From NCBI GenBank assembly GCA_030762895.1, contig CM061065.1:82159607-82223606 (forward strand): 64,000 bases of DNA, read 5' to 3'. Below are positions 1-11,992 of this stretch, piece after piece. The notes beneath the pieces were generated by a model. It did no database searches and was not told the DNA's origin. It was given only the letters and a program-made list of their open reading frames with translations. Position numbers and translations under genes: made by a program. This DNA comes from Sophora flavescens. Taxonomy: Eukaryota; Streptophyta; Magnoliopsida; Fabales; Fabaceae. How positions within the stretch are numbered: the stretch's first letter is position 1; every line of letters starts with the position of its first letter.

Positions 1-900
1 GTTCCCGAATCACAATGAATTTCGAATCGATTAAGTTCTGGACTTTTTAGAGAGGGTTTTGAAATTGGTTTTTGAATTGAAAGATAGATGAGCAGAGAAC
101 AATTAAAACAGAAAACAATTGTTTATGGGGTTTTTATCTAAAACGGATTCCTAGGGATTTGGGTTACCTTTGAGGTTGTTTATGTTGCTAACTGATTTAC
201 CTTTGTTGATTACCGAAATTGCCTTGAAGGCGAGTTTATCCTCTAATAGCTTAAGCTCCCTCTCGGGTTACAAAAGCCGTGCCCAATTGACCCGACCCCT
301 ACTCTCGTGGTAGTCGATCCTAGATTGGACCCTTTGCGTTCCGTGACAACTCGTTGCTCCTCGAGGGACGGCTTCTAACTTTCGTGATTTCAGTCCCAAG
401 TCTGACTTCTATAGGTCCGACACCCAAGTTCACCGCTAGGTTCCTCCTTGAAATGTCTCGGTCATGCAAATAACCTAAGTTCACCGCTAGGTTCCTCCTT
501 GGATCATTCACATCTCACAAACTAGTGGCTGCCGGGCTTTACGAGTGAATCACCCTAGAAATCCTAAGTTCACCGCTAGGTTCCTCCTTAGAACGTCTAT
601 GTCACGTAAACAAACGGTTGCCGAAATTTATGAGTGATTAACACACTAGAAATCAGATCTAAAACAATTATGAAATCAACAATGGTTTCAACATCAAATT
701 AACATCATTTACATGCCTCGGGCAGAGCCCTAGTCCCTAGAAACTATGCTACTACTCCAGTCTTGCCATGGAGATGACAAGCTGGGTTGACAACATAATA
801 AAAATCAGAAAAGAGAAGAGAGGAGAAGAGGAGAAGAGATCCTAAATCTATGCCTAGAGTAGTAGCCCCAAAGGTCTCATCTCTGCCTCTGCCTGGTCCC

Positions 901-910
901 TTATTTATAG
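901..910 (-). promoter_or_regulatory. TATA box of the L LTR
   Basis: On the minus strand this reads CTATAAATAA, in the same position relative to the LTR start as the CTATAAATA of element A's LTRs. It marks the probable U3/R promoter. Confidence 0.6.
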
Positions 911-984
911 AATTGGGCAGTTAGAGTCCTAATCCAACTCAAATTAGATCCAATTCTGTTACTTCTGAGCCAAGTAATACGCGT

Positions 985-1180
985 CACGGCCGTGATGGCT
1001 ATCACGGCCTGGCCGTGACGGATTCTGACTTGTGGTGGTTTTGGGTCACGGCCGTGATGGCTATCACGGCTAGGCCGTGATGGCTATCACGGCTAGGCCG
1101 TGACAGACTCTGACTTCAGCCTTTGTTCTTTTTCAGTTTTTCTCGATCATGGCCGTGATGGGCATCACGGCTAGGCCGTG
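985..1180. repeat. Palindromic CACGGCC repeat cluster in the L LTR
   Basis: The motif ATCACGGC..GGCCGTGA and its partner GTCACGGCCGTGATGG recur about five times, separated by spacers that contain TCTGACTT. It lies upstream of the LTR's TATA box, in U3. The same motif family occurs in the LTRs of D and A and in their untranslated 3' regions. Confidence 0.85.
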
Positions 1181-1408
1181 ATGGGCTCTATTTGGCTCAT
1201 TTTCTTCAGTTTTAAAGCTCCATCTTCATCCAAACTTCATCATGGTTGATCTTGAGCAATTTACCCTTGATAACTGCAAAACAACACACGAAAACCGCCT
1301 TACCCGTTCCAAAGGAAAATTAACCTAAAATCTAATAAAAATATGCCTAAACTACATGAAAATGCATGCAAAATGATGGACAAAGATGAGGTGGAATCAC
1401 ACTCATCA

Positions 1409-2521
1409 ACAACCACTAAGAAGGAATTACTGGTTGTAGTATTTGCCTTTGAGAAGTTTAGATCTTATCTTGTTGGAACAAAAGTCGTAGTCTATACCGA
1501 CCACTCAGTCATCAAATACTTGATTGACAAGAAGTATGCTAAACCAAGGCTCGTCAGATGGGTGCTATTGCTTCAAGAATTTGACTTGGAAATCATAGAT
1601 AAGAAGGGGGTGGAGAATCAAGTAGCTGATCACCTTTCAATGTTACCAGAGGATGTTGCAGCATCCAGGGGAATAGCCATTGATGAGTCCTTCCATGATG
1701 AACAACTGCTAGCAACGCAAGATGCGGCAACACCATGGTATGCTGATCTGGTTAACTTTTTGGCTAGTGGTGTGGTTCCTCCTGACATGACTTCTCAGCA
1801 AAAGAGGAGATTTTTCCATCAAGAAAAGAAGTATGTCTGAGATGAGCCATACCTATACAAGATGTGCCCAGACAACTTGAATAGAAGATCCGCTGCAGAT
1901 GAAGAATTCCATGATGTACTGAATCAGTGGCATGCTGCAGCATATGGTGGTCACTTTGGTGGCATGAGAACTGTTGCCATGGTACTCCAATCAGGTTTAT
2001 TCTGGCCTACTCTATTTAGAGATGCACATGAATTTGTTAAACACCGTGATAGGTGCCAAAGGGTAGGAAATTTGTCTAACAAAAATGAGGCGCCCCTCAA
2101 CACTATTTTAGAAATTGAACTTTTTGATGTATGGGGTATTGACTTTATGGGACCATTTCCCCCTTCCTTTGGAAACCTCTACATTCTGGTGGCGATTGAT
2201 TATGTGTCTAAATGGGTGGAGGCTGTGGCAACAATAAAAAATGATGCTAGGGTGGTAACAAAGTTTTTACAATTTTTTTTTTATAGATTTGGAACCCCTA
2301 GTGCTATCCTTAGTGATGAAGGTACCCATTTTTGCAACCAAATTTTCTCAAGAATAATTGTCAAATATGGGGTTAAGCACAAAGTAGCCACAACCTACCA
2401 TCCCCAAACTAATGGTAAAGCTGAGTTATCCAACAGGGGAATCGAAAGAATTCTGGAAAAGATGGTCAACCCAAGTAGGAAGGATTGGTCTTCACATCTG
2501 GATGAGGCCCTGTGGGTTTAT
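1409..2521 (+). pseudogene. pol: Element B1 (Athila-type gypsy): RNase H and integrase, first part
   Basis: This fragment encodes the C-terminal half of the Ty3-type RNase H (YTDHS and KPRLVRW motifs) followed by the linker and integrase. The integrase core shows its acidic triad in GIDFMGP, LSDEGTHF and the region after HPQTNGKAE. In the zinc-binding segment the first Cys of the expected CxxC pair is replaced (HRDRC). One reading frame runs through, broken by a TGA at 1838-1840 where copy B2 has TGG (Trp). The 5' side is cut by element L at 1408, and the 3' side is cut inside the integrase core by element E at 2521. The coding continues at 24945. This is a dead copy; the family assignment is firm from IN and RNase H sequence and from its neighbours. 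Confidence 0.9.
2517..2521. repeat. Left target-site duplication of element E (TTTAT)
   Basis: The right-hand partner at 24945-24949 is CTTAT. The uninterrupted paralogue B2 reads GGGCTTATAGG here, so CTTAT is ancestral and the left copy carries one C-to-T change. Confidence 0.8.
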
Positions 2522-4143
2522 TGAAGTTGACACAGGTAAACACAAGAAAAGGGGGTTTGAATTGTGTTTGTTAATAATTTTCGAAAACAACCTTTAAAAC
2601 AATTTTTGCACATAAGGAGATTAGAAACAAAAGCAAACACAAAGAAAAAGATCCTTATTAAAAGACTTTAACACAAGCAATATCAAAACCCCTCGGTTAG
2701 TCAGAAACAAATAAAGCTGTAAGAGTCAAGAGATAGAAGAACCACACAAGATATTTTTATCTTGGTTCACTCTCTTCCAACAAAGAGCTACTTCCAGTCC
2801 CTTCAACTTGAAGGATTTTCTCCACTAATTCCCAAATAGATTACAACCAAGTATTCAACACCTCTCCAGGCTACAAGTATTTCTTTCTTACCAAACCTCT
2901 TCAGGCTCTAACTCTAACAAAGAGATTTAATGTTTGATCTTCTTAACTCACTATGTGTGAGGATATGACAGTTTAAGATCGGATGAATATTTTCACAATA
3001 TTCATACTAAGAATACAGACTCTTGCTTTTTAAAGAATATAAGAACGAGTGATTGTTGATTGGTAAAAGTTGAGCTCGCAAGGTTGTACAGTCCAAAGTT
3101 TTTTTTCCCAATATCTCAGGTCTTCTATTTATAGTGACCTTCTTCTTCACTTGTATTTCTTCAACGATTACTTTGAATAATCCCGTTTAGAGATAGCATT
3201 TATTGCATGATATCCGTTGTGACTGATAGCTTGACAATGCTGAATAGTATTCTTGGTTATCGAAGTAGCATCAATTTGGAGGTTCACTCCTCTGAGTATT
3301 GCAGCTTGAGAACTTGTTGTTCCTCCTTTGTGAACAATCCATCTTTTTCAGCGATAAAGTTGTCATCGTACAGATCGTTTTGCAGTATCTTATTGTACAA
3401 TTCTGCTTTTTGTATTTCTTGATGGTACTATGTTTCTTTTACAACAAGGTAAAATATTAAAGCAGATAGGACAATAGTGAAGAACAAATATTCTATTGAA
3501 ATAAATATCAATCATTTGAAATAAATTCAAGAGATTCGGATTGCATTTAATTCATTCAAAGATGGAGATCATCTAAAACAAAAACTCCGTCTACTTAGTT
3601 AAATGAGAGACCAAGTCTGTTCAATATTTTATTTTGCTCGTCTGATGATGTGGCATATCCTCTTGTCTATCAAGTCTTTGGACTTGCTATTTCTCAAGGA
3701 TCTCTGTCTAGTGATGTGGCAGTTAGAGCTCGTCTACTAGATTACTTTATTTTTCAGTTCATTTACTTCTACTAATTACTTCCGTCTGCTTACGTGGCAA
3801 GATGGACACACTTTTTATCAAGTCTTTGGACTTGTTGTATCTAACACGTTATTTTGGTATTCGTTTAGCAAACACTTAGAGCCTCGTCTACTTAAGTAAA
3901 CTAGTCTACTCAATTAAATAAATAAGTAACTTTACCAAAATATTTGAGCAGCCCGTCTACAAGGGTGGACACGTATTTTTCAATGAGATCTTATCCCATG
4001 TTTCTTTTACTTATATTTAAATATTCCTGCATAGCTGAAAGCACATGTTAGATCTCAACTAACACTTTGCCAAGAAAATTTAATCCTTTTGTGAGCATCA
4101 AAACTTAGAGATTATTTAATCCAACACCACTTTGGTTCCAACA
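2522..4143 (-). repeat. Element E 3' LTR
   Basis: This 1622-bp repeat matches 23332-24944 with scattered substitutions and small indels (for example near 3560-3590). On the minus strand it begins TGTTGGAACC and ends CAACTTCA. A minus-strand TATA box lies at 3124-3133. The U3 part carries many CGTCTAC/CGTCTG words and GTGGACACG variants. Confidence 0.92.
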
Positions 4144-4158
4144 ATCTCCCCCTTTTTG
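4144..4158 (-). promoter_or_regulatory. Polypurine tract of element E
   Basis: On the minus strand AAAAAGGGGGAGATT directly precedes the 3' LTR start TGTTGG. This is the usual copia plus-strand primer position. Confidence 0.85.
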
Positions 4159-4571
4159 ATTATGACAAAACTAATTAAATTTGAAAAGCAAAGTCTAAGA
4201 GAGCTTGCAGGGCTCCCCCTAAGACAAAGCATTCAAATATTTAAGCAGAAAAAACATATGAAGAACAACTGCATATAAGCTAACAGATAGGTACAACAGC
4301 TTATCATACTTAGAGTATATATGAAGGAATAAATAACCATAGTTAGCGGATATCAAAACAAATAAGCAAACATAAGTATCAGAGCAGTTAGCAAGTAGAA
4401 AAGAACATGCACATGCAGACAACTATGAGCTTTTCAAAACTGACTTTTTATATAAATATAAACAAATCTCTTTTCTTTCTTTTCTCCCCCTTTTTGTCAT
4501 CAGCCAAAAAGGTAAAAAGAGAGGACCGTCATTGTCAGTATAAGAGAAAAACAAAAGATAAAAGTTAAAGG

Positions 4572-7366
4572 TTAAGCAGGAAGAGGTGGTGGAGGTGGAG
4601 GGTTCTGAGTCTGAATTTTGTTGAAGTCCATGAGGAATTCCAGCATTTTATTCACAACCTCTAAGGTTGGAGCCATTGAAGTTTGAACTTTCTGTTGGAC
4701 ATCCTCCTTTATTTTCTCAGTCATCTTCTCAACCATCTCATCAACTATCTTGCCAACTCTGTCATCAACTATTTTTCCAAGAACCTCTTCAAGATTAGGT
4801 GGTAGAGCCTATTGCCTTGAGCTTTCAGCCGACTCTTGAAATGTGCTTAGTGTTCTTGAATGATCTGAAGGGTGCATCACAACTAGAGCTAATGGTTTAG
4901 AAGAGTGTTTTTATGATGAGCTCTGATTGTGAATGGATTCAGCTGTATCTTCTAAGCCAATAGCAGTGGCATTTTGATCAGGTTCTTCAACAATAGGTTC
5001 ATCTGCGATAGGCTCTGAAGTAGGTGGAGGGATCACTGAGACTTCTTTTGACCATCTGATGGGGTAGATGAATTCCACATTTTTACTATTTATAGGAAGT
5101 CCCCAAAGGTCCTTATAGATCATATATCTAAAATTTGAAATACCACACTTCCCTCTAACCTTAGGAATTTCCTTATTCTCTTCTTCAGTTTGTCCAGAGG
5201 AAGATGCCTCTCTTGTGCAGTGAATAATATGAGATTTCCAGAAATTTGCAGCTCGATGTTTATTGATCAACTCAAAGGATTCATTATGCAAAAAGAAATC
5301 TAGTATTGAGTAGTCAAAAGATTCTTGGTTCAGATCAAGCATTGCTGATTCAGCTTCAGGCATGACTCCTTTGTATCTTCTGTTTTTCTTGTCTTTGTCC
5401 TTATTCAGATCTACCATCGGCAGTCTTGGATAGATCCTGTAAGGCATGATTCCAACTCTGGTTGCTTCATTATGTCTTAGCCAGGACGGAGGGACAAAAT
5501 ACATGGCTCTATCAACTCTGAAATGACTGAATTCCCACTTCAGCATTTCATAGACGAGCTAATCCAAGAAGAAATCAGAGGACCTCCCATAGACTCTAGG
5601 ATGCTCAAAAGACACCCATTTTGTGTCCCTTGGCATGATCATGGGAACATGCTTTGAGGATCTTGCTCTTCGCTCAGGGATGGTAGGAAGATTTTTTCTA
5701 TTGGGGTCAGTCTCCCAAACAGGTATGATATGTCTCTCAACTCCATCAGTGAGGGGTATGAAAGGAGGAATTTTGACAAGGTTAGGGTAAATTTTTCTGG
5801 GGGGGAAATTGTTTAGGGGTAGGTGAGTGACTAATGGTCCTAAGTTGTTGTGCATTTGTGAAGGCACATTTTTTTATTAATTTACAGTCAGGATGAGGTA
5901 GGTAAAGGGGTTCAATAGGTGGGCTAACTTCTTCCTCATACTCAGGTAGAGGATACCATCTGTTGGGAATGAGTTCGGGTTCAGGTTGGTGAGAGTGAAA
6001 CAGAAGTTTCCATTCCCTTTTTACTTTGGCCCAATCCTCAGATTTGCCATCATAAAGAACAGAATTGGGAGTGAAGGGAAATAGGGTTCTCGAGGGTTTT
6101 GGAAATGGAGCACCAGGGGAAATGCCATCATCTGGTTGATTGAACCAGGGATCATCGACAGGGATAATAGGTTGAAATTGTGGAGTGGCTATTTGTGTTG
6201 GTTGGGGTGAAAGGGGTGTGGGAATGTACACATCATCTGGAATTGAGACAACAATGTTATTATCAAAAGGCACATCATCAATTCTAGTTCCTAAACTAGA
6301 CACTAAGGCATCTACTTATATTTGAACAGGATCACTAGTAGAGATGGTTGCCTTAGAAATCTTAGTTGTTGTGGATTTTCTTTCTGGTTGTCTTCTAGGT
6401 TTTGTTGTAACAGGAACCACTGCCTCAGCAGCAGCAATAGAAGTCTTACGCTTCGGGAGATTCTATGATAGGAACGTTGTCCTCATCGGCTTCCTCATCT
6501 TCATTGTGTGAGAAGATAATTCTTCTTTTCTTATTTTGCGGCGGGGAGAGTCAGAAGGTTCCCTGATAACAATGCCACCTACTGGTCTCTTGGGGGCAGG
6601 CTTTCTTGTTGCAGTGGTCTTTTGCCTAGTTACACTTTTTACTCCTAGGACTTCAGCATTGTTTTGTCCCACCATTTCTTCTTTAGTTTTCATCAACTCC
6701 TCAGTCTTGGCCATTGCAGCAGCAACATAGGTACTGAGGTTCATGTTAGCTATATTCATTTTACCAAAGTCTGCAGCCGACATTGGTTTTTCAGTTAAGA
6801 TCCTAGCTTGCTCCTCAGGAGTCCTTACAGCAAGAATCTCATGAATTCCTTGAGCCTTTAAAATCTTCGAAGAAGATGGTAATAAGGAAATGCTGAGAGT
6901 ATTTTCTTGTTCATAACAGCATTTCTAAATCTTCCGTACAAAATTCTTGGAAGATTGATCTTCGTTTCGGTGAGAAGATGGCAGAGGCAGAATTTGTGCA
7001 GGTGGGAGAGGTTGTCTTTGGATCCAACCTTATGAAGAACCACCTTATTAAGGAGCTGATGAAGGATGCGAACAATGTCCTTCATTTCAACAGCTTTCCG
7101 GGTGTGCGTTCTGACTGTATCTTCTTTCATGAGACAGACTTCAACACCGTAGAGAAGAAGTCAGTATCAGTCACTAGAACATTTCTCCATAAATCCCTAA
7201 TCAAGTTGGAAAAGACAGAGACCTTCTCTGTGAAGAGTACTTCCCACCTGGGTGCATTAACATATTTGCTTATGTCTAAGTTGTAGTCTTGAAGCACTCC
7301 AAGGTTGAAATGATGCTCAATTGCCAAGTTGAGCTTGTCCACGTTAAAGGTTGAAGAAGAAGCCAT
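4572..7366 (-). pseudogene. Accessory (env-like / plant-transposon-protein-like) ORF of element E
   Basis: A long degraded ORF lies between RNase H and the polypurine tract, read from an ATG at 7366 (MASSSTFN). About 930 codons would be expected, and at least four frameshifts or stops break it into pieces at 7366-7127, 7130-6858, 6783-6463, 6303-5782, 5867-5559, 5546-4911 and a tail ending at 4572. The N-terminal part resembles the 'putative plant transposon protein' family (PRWEVLF, TKINLPRIL). The middle is Lys/Arg-rich, then proline-rich, and the C-terminus ends in a coiled-coil-like VDDRVGKIVDEMVEKM segment and a PPPPPPLPA tail. No signal peptide or clear membrane segment is visible, so a true envelope function is not supported. 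Function unknown; likely homologous to the ORF at 39529-41371. Confidence 0.65.
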
Positions 7367-7839
7367 TTTAGGTGATCATAGAGCTTAGGGTTGAAAGCAG
7401 AGAGAGGGAGATAGCTCGAGAGGTTAGAGAAGTGTAAAGTTTTTCTCAGAGGGAAAAATATTACTTATAAAGGATTTTTGAATCTCAAAGGTTAAAAAAA
7501 AAACTTTTGACATGGCATGTCATAATGATAAAACGACGTTGGTAACTTGGAAATATAAAAAGGTCTTGATGGTAGTACTAACTCAGCAAAGAGAATAAAG
7601 GATAAATTTGTCATTGAGACAAAATTAATGTATTTATTAACACATTAAAAAAATATGCTTAAACATAGGTAGATGTGGACTCGTTTGAAACTATACAATG
7701 GACGCGGTAACCAGTAACAGTGGACACGTCATATGGACGTGCAACACAATAGATGCACAACTTTTAATAGGTATTAGACGTGCATAGGTAGTAGATTCAA
7801 GATTACCAAAACAAAATTTTTCAAGACTGGACGCCTAAA
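7367..7839 (-). other. Element E spacer between pol and accessory ORF
   Basis: About 470 bases without coding potential. It is AT-rich, with several GGACGCG, GACGTG and GGACACG words that resemble those in the E LTR. It may hold the splice acceptor or leader for the accessory ORF, but no signal is clear. Confidence 0.5.
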
Positions 7840-9258
7840 TTAATCCACACATATCATATTAAGATGATTCCTAATAAAGATAAATCTATCCTCTGCAAGA
7901 GGTTTAGTAAAGATATCTACCCATTGATGGTCAGTATCAACAAATTGTATATCAAATACACCTTTTTGCACATAATCCCTAATAAAATGATGTTTAATCT
8001 CTATATGCTTAGCTCTAAAATGTAAAATTGGATTCTTAGATTTATTGCAGAAGTATTATCACACATAAACGTAATACTACTTACAAATACATTGTAGTCC
8101 TCCAATTGATGTTTGATCCAGAGAAGTTGTGAGCAGCAACTTGCAGCTGATATATACTCAGCTTCAGCAGTTGATAAGGCAATGGTACTTTGTCTTTCGC
8201 TTGACCATGAGACAACATTAGCTCCAATGAAGTGACATCCTCCACTCGTGCGTTTTCTTTCAATTCTATCTCCAGCATAGTCAGCATCACAAAAACCAAC
8301 TAATCTGTAATCTTCATTTTTCTTAAAGCACAAACCAAGATTAGTAGTACCTTTTAAATATCTAAAAATTCTCTTAACTGCTGATAAGTGAGATTCTCTA
8401 GGATCATATTGAAATCGAGCACATAAACATACACTGAACATAATATCAGGTCTAGACGCAGTAAGATATAAGAGAGATTCTATCATACCTCTGTATACCT
8501 TTTGGTCTACCTTTTTCTCTTTATCATCTTGGTTCAGTATGGAGGTGAGGTGCATAGGAGTATTCATTGGCTTACACTCATCGATCTTAAACTTCTTCAA
8601 AAGTTCTTTTGTATACTTAGTTAGGTGGATGAGCACCTCGTCCAAGGTTTGTTTTACTTAAAGTCCAACGAAGAATTTGAGTTCTCCCATCATGCTCTTT
8701 TCAAACTCTTTCTGCATTAACTTAGATAATTCTTTGCATAGAGACTCATTAGTACCACCAAAAATAATATCATCAACATATATCTATACAACTATGAAAT
8801 TAGACTTAATAGGTTTTCTAAATAAGGTTGTGTCAACCTTTCCTCTATTGAATCCATTTTCCATAAGAAAAGAACTTAGTCTATCATACTAAGCTCTAGG
8901 AGCTTGCTTAAGACCGTACAAAGCTTTCTTAAGCTTATATAGATGTTCAGGATGGGTTTCACACTCAAAACCAGGAGGTTGCATAACATAGACTTTTTCA
9001 TTAATAAAGCAATTTAGAAAAGCACTTTTAACATCCATCTGAAAAAGCATAATACTATGATGTGCAGCAAATGAAAGTAGAATTCTAATAGCTTCTATTC
9101 TAGCAACAGGTGAAAAATTTTCAGTATAATCTATACCTTCTTCTTGAGTGAAACCTTGAGCAACAAGTCTTGCTTTGTTTCTTATTACCTTACCATTTTT
9201 ATCAAGTTTGTTTCTGTAAACCCACTTTGCTCCAATTACTGATTTGTCTTTGGGCAGG
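7840..9258 (-). pseudogene. pol: Element E pol, C-terminal part: RT and RNase H
   Basis: On the minus strand this opens with the RT segment GAKWVYRNK and ARLVAQGFTQ. The catalytic YVDD is at 8769-8780, and the copia RNase H follows with GFCDADYAGD, STAEAEYIS and DNTSAINL. In-frame stops occur between 8646 and 8888, and a small deletion near 8035 shifts the frame. The natural end is a TAA at 7840-7842. The N-terminal RT residues lie beyond element D at 16364 onward, because D inserted in the RT between LVP and KDKSVIG. It would copy the RNA and degrade the template strand; it is inactive here. Confidence 0.9.
9254..9258. repeat. Left target-site duplication of element D (GCAGG)
   Basis: Identical to 16364-16368 on the other side of D. 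Removing D and one copy restores the E reading frame across the RT. Confidence 0.95.
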
Positions 9259-10611
9259 TGATGGGTTTTGAATCCGCAAGTGCACGGCTTCATCGTCAAG
9301 TAATAAAAAGATCGATCCCACAGAGACCGTGATCTCAAACAACAATTAATTATTAAATCAATTAAACTGGACTGTATAAAAAAGGATTTGGAAAAGATTT
9401 GATTTTTGTAATAAGAATTAACTAGAAAATCAGATATTTAAGAATGCAATCAATTAAAATAGGAAAGCAAATCAATTAGGTGGTTTTCAAATCAAAAGAG
9501 ATTCCTAGGAATTGGGTTACCAACAAGATTGTTCATGTTACCAAATTGACTACCCCTTGTTAATTACCAAAATTGCTTTGAAGGAGAATTTATCCTTAAT
9601 AAGTTAATGCTCCCTCTCGGGTTACAAAAACCGTGCCCAATTAAACCAACCCCTACTCTCGTGGTAGTTGATTTTAAATTGAACCCTTTAAGTTATGTGA
9701 CAATTCGTGAACCCTCGAAGGACCACTTCTAACTCTCGTGGTTTAAGTCCTAAGTTTGATTCCTATAGATCCGATACCTAATTTCATCGCTAGGTTCCTC
9801 CTTAGAGTATCTACGACAAGCAAATAAGTGGCCACCGAATTTACGAGTAATTAAAGCAATAGCAATCAAATAGAAAGCAAAATCAAAATTAACAAGAGAT
9901 CAAACATCAATTCGTCACCATAAATAAATCTTGGGCATAGCCCCATTTCCTAGAAATAAGACTACTACTCAAGCATTGCCATGTTCGTAGCAAGCTTGAT
10001 TAACAAAATCATAAAAGAAAAAAAAACCTAAGAGAAGAGAAGAAGAAGAAGAAGAAGAAGAAGAAGAAGAAGAAGAGAAATCCTAATTTTGCCTAAGGTA
10101 GCATCCCAAAAGTGATCCTATTTTCGAGCCTATAGGTACTATTTATAAGGCAGGGTAACTTGCATCCCAAGCAATTAGAAAAGCAGATAAAATCAGCTTT
10201 TAAAATTCCAGATATTGCGCGTCACGGCCGTGATGGATTTTGACTTGGAAAACTTGGCACTGATGGCCTGTCACGGTCGTGATGTTCATCACGGCCTGGC
10301 CGTGACAGGTTCTGACTTTTTCGTTCTTTTCTTTTCGGCCTTGCTCGATCATGGCCGTGATGGCTGTCACGGCTAGGCCGTGATAGCCTCTGTTTGGCTC
10401 AATTTTCTTGCTTTTCAAGCTCCATCTTCATGCAAGCTCCATCATGGTTGATCTTGAACATTTTAATCTTCAATTCCTGCACAACAAACCATAAAACCGC
10501 CTTACCGGTTCTAAGGTAAAAACTAACAAAAATCAAATTAAAAATGTCTAAACTATATGAAAATGCATGCAAAAATGTCAATGAAATATGAGGTGAAATC
10601 ACACTCATCAA
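9259..10611 (-). repeat. Element D 3' LTR
   Basis: This 1353-bp LTR begins on the minus strand with TGATGAGTGTGATTTCACC and ends AACCCATCA. A minus-strand TATA box lies at 10138-10148. A (GAA)n tract is at 10037-10075 and CACGGCC palindromes are at 10215-10385. Confidence 0.95.
10037..10075. repeat. (GAA)n microsatellite in D 3' LTR
   Basis: About 12 uninterrupted GAA units. The matching tract in the other LTR (15800-15831) is shorter, so the tract has changed length since insertion. Confidence 0.95.
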
Positions 10612-10660
10612 ACTATCCCAAGCTTAAGATTTTGCTTGTCCTCAAGCAATAACCAAGGCC
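10612..10660 (-). promoter_or_regulatory. Polypurine tract and adjacent hairpin of element D
   Basis: Just before the 3' LTR the minus strand reads AAGCTTGGGATAGTT. Slightly upstream is TTGCTTGAGGACAAGCAA, a 7-bp stem with a 4-base loop (plus coordinates about 10632-10649). The same pair occurs at 32018-32057 in element A and in variant form in the B family. Confidence 0.8.
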
Positions 10661-11985
10661 AGACAAGATAGACAATCAGAGCATGGACAGTGACCCAAGA
10701 ACCCGAGTAATAAATCCAAGTAACAAGAGCATCCAAATAAGAACCCAAGAGACAATCAATTTTAAGTCCAATTAGAAGCTTAGGTTCTCTTGATTCATGC
10801 TTCTCACTAATTCGGGCACTCTTCTCACCTCACTCAAGTGTTTAAGGGCATTTGACAATTCACTCAATTTCTTCAAGGAAGGTACCCTACCATAAGCTTG
10901 ACTATTAACCAAATCTCTACTTTATTAATGAAAACACATAAGAATCAAGAGGTCTTTTATTTTGGTTGTAATGGGGCCATGGGGTTAATCGTTAGGTGGG
11001 GAAATCAAGAAACGGAAAATTCAAGAAGGCTAAACAAAACATCAAATAATGCAAAGCATGACAACTTTCTAAAACACCTTTTTGGGCTTTAGTTCACTTT
11101 TTCACCTTTCTTTCTTTTTTTTCTATTTTATTTTATTTCTCACTTTCTTTTTCTCATCCCCTTCTCCATATTTTTTGTTTATTTTATTTTATTTATTTGG
11201 AGAAAGGGAGATTTTCAACTTAAGAGAAATATTTTTCTAACTTTCTCATCCCACAATTTAATTTTCAAACTACATTTTTACCCTTTTTGCAATACTTTAA
11301 AAGGTGTCATACCAAGCATCATTCATCAAAATAAATCAAGGTACCAGGAAAAGTATTTTTTTCTATTAGGGTCAAAACTGGGAAACTAAGGGGTAACGTT
11401 TAATCAGTCAAAGCTCAGAAGGCCAGAAAAATACCTAGTGCCTCAGTCATTTTCAAATATGTTTTAAAAAAATTTTAAGTTTCAAAACGGTTTCAAGTCA
11501 AGTTCTAGAGAACACAATCCAAGAGGAATAAAACACTCAATCACAAAGAATGGGGTAGATTTAGTGAGTACCCCTTTTAGGCTAAAAAATCTCACATTTA
11601 GTAGTTTAAAATCAATGAGAAACACAAATCTAAGGAACCACATGCTAATTATCAACTATCAGAAGATCATCTCAAGCATTTTTATTTTTTGTCTATCACA
11701 AGAATACAAAAATTGGGTTCAAAAATTCACTGTCTCAATTCATTTGGCACAAAGTTCTCACAATTGGATGCATACTCTAAGCATGGGGCAATCTAATCAT
11801 GTGATTATGCAAAACTATGCCTATACGAATGCAACATGAAAAATTCAAAAATGTAAAAATACCCCTATCCCAAGCTTAAAAACTTACATTCCCCCAATGT
11901 AAATAATCGAGTCGAAGAGAGGAGAAAAATGGAACAACTCACCGAGGTGGTAGAGGGTGCTGGCTCATATGCCAATCAAAGAGCT
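10661..11985 (-). other. Conserved non-coding segment of element D
   Basis: About 1.3 kb without a long ORF, AT-rich with pyrimidine tracts at 11095-11200. Read on the minus strand it aligns with 30740-32010 of element A over nearly its full length, including words such as TAGCATGTGGTTCC. Conservation between two element families with no ORF suggests a cis-acting role, or simply recent common origin. Confidence 0.7.
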
Positions 11986-11992
11986 GCTGGAA

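Larger units (their letters stand above)
1..1408 (-). mobile_element. Partial LTR of an A-family gag-pro element (element L), cut by window start
   Basis: On the minus strand this starts TGATGAGTGTGATT at 1408 and matches the LTRs of element A (26107-27741 and 32058-33692) along its length. About 100 bases of the far LTR end lie outside the window. It interrupts the RNase H coding region of B1, with ACAAC at 1409-1413 as the candidate target-site duplication. It contains a minus-strand TATA box at 901-910, an array of CACGGCC/GGCCGTG palindromes at about 985-1180, and three copies of a 25-base direct repeat at 426-450, 474-502 and 563-591. It lacks the CGCGTCGCGAG module present in A's LTRs, so it is an older or different subfamily. 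It is either the 5' LTR of a full element extending left or a solo LTR; the window cannot decide. Confidence 0.85.

Noticed and set aside
985..1180. CRISPR-like array from the CACGGCC repeats
   Set aside because: Spacers are themselves repeated and degenerate, lengths vary, no cas genes, and the context is plant retrotransposon DNA.
4219..4422. Small hydrophobic ORF (67 residues) on the minus strand
   Set aside because: Lies between the polypurine tract and the accessory ORF end in AT-rich sequence; no homolog recognised and no conservation seen.
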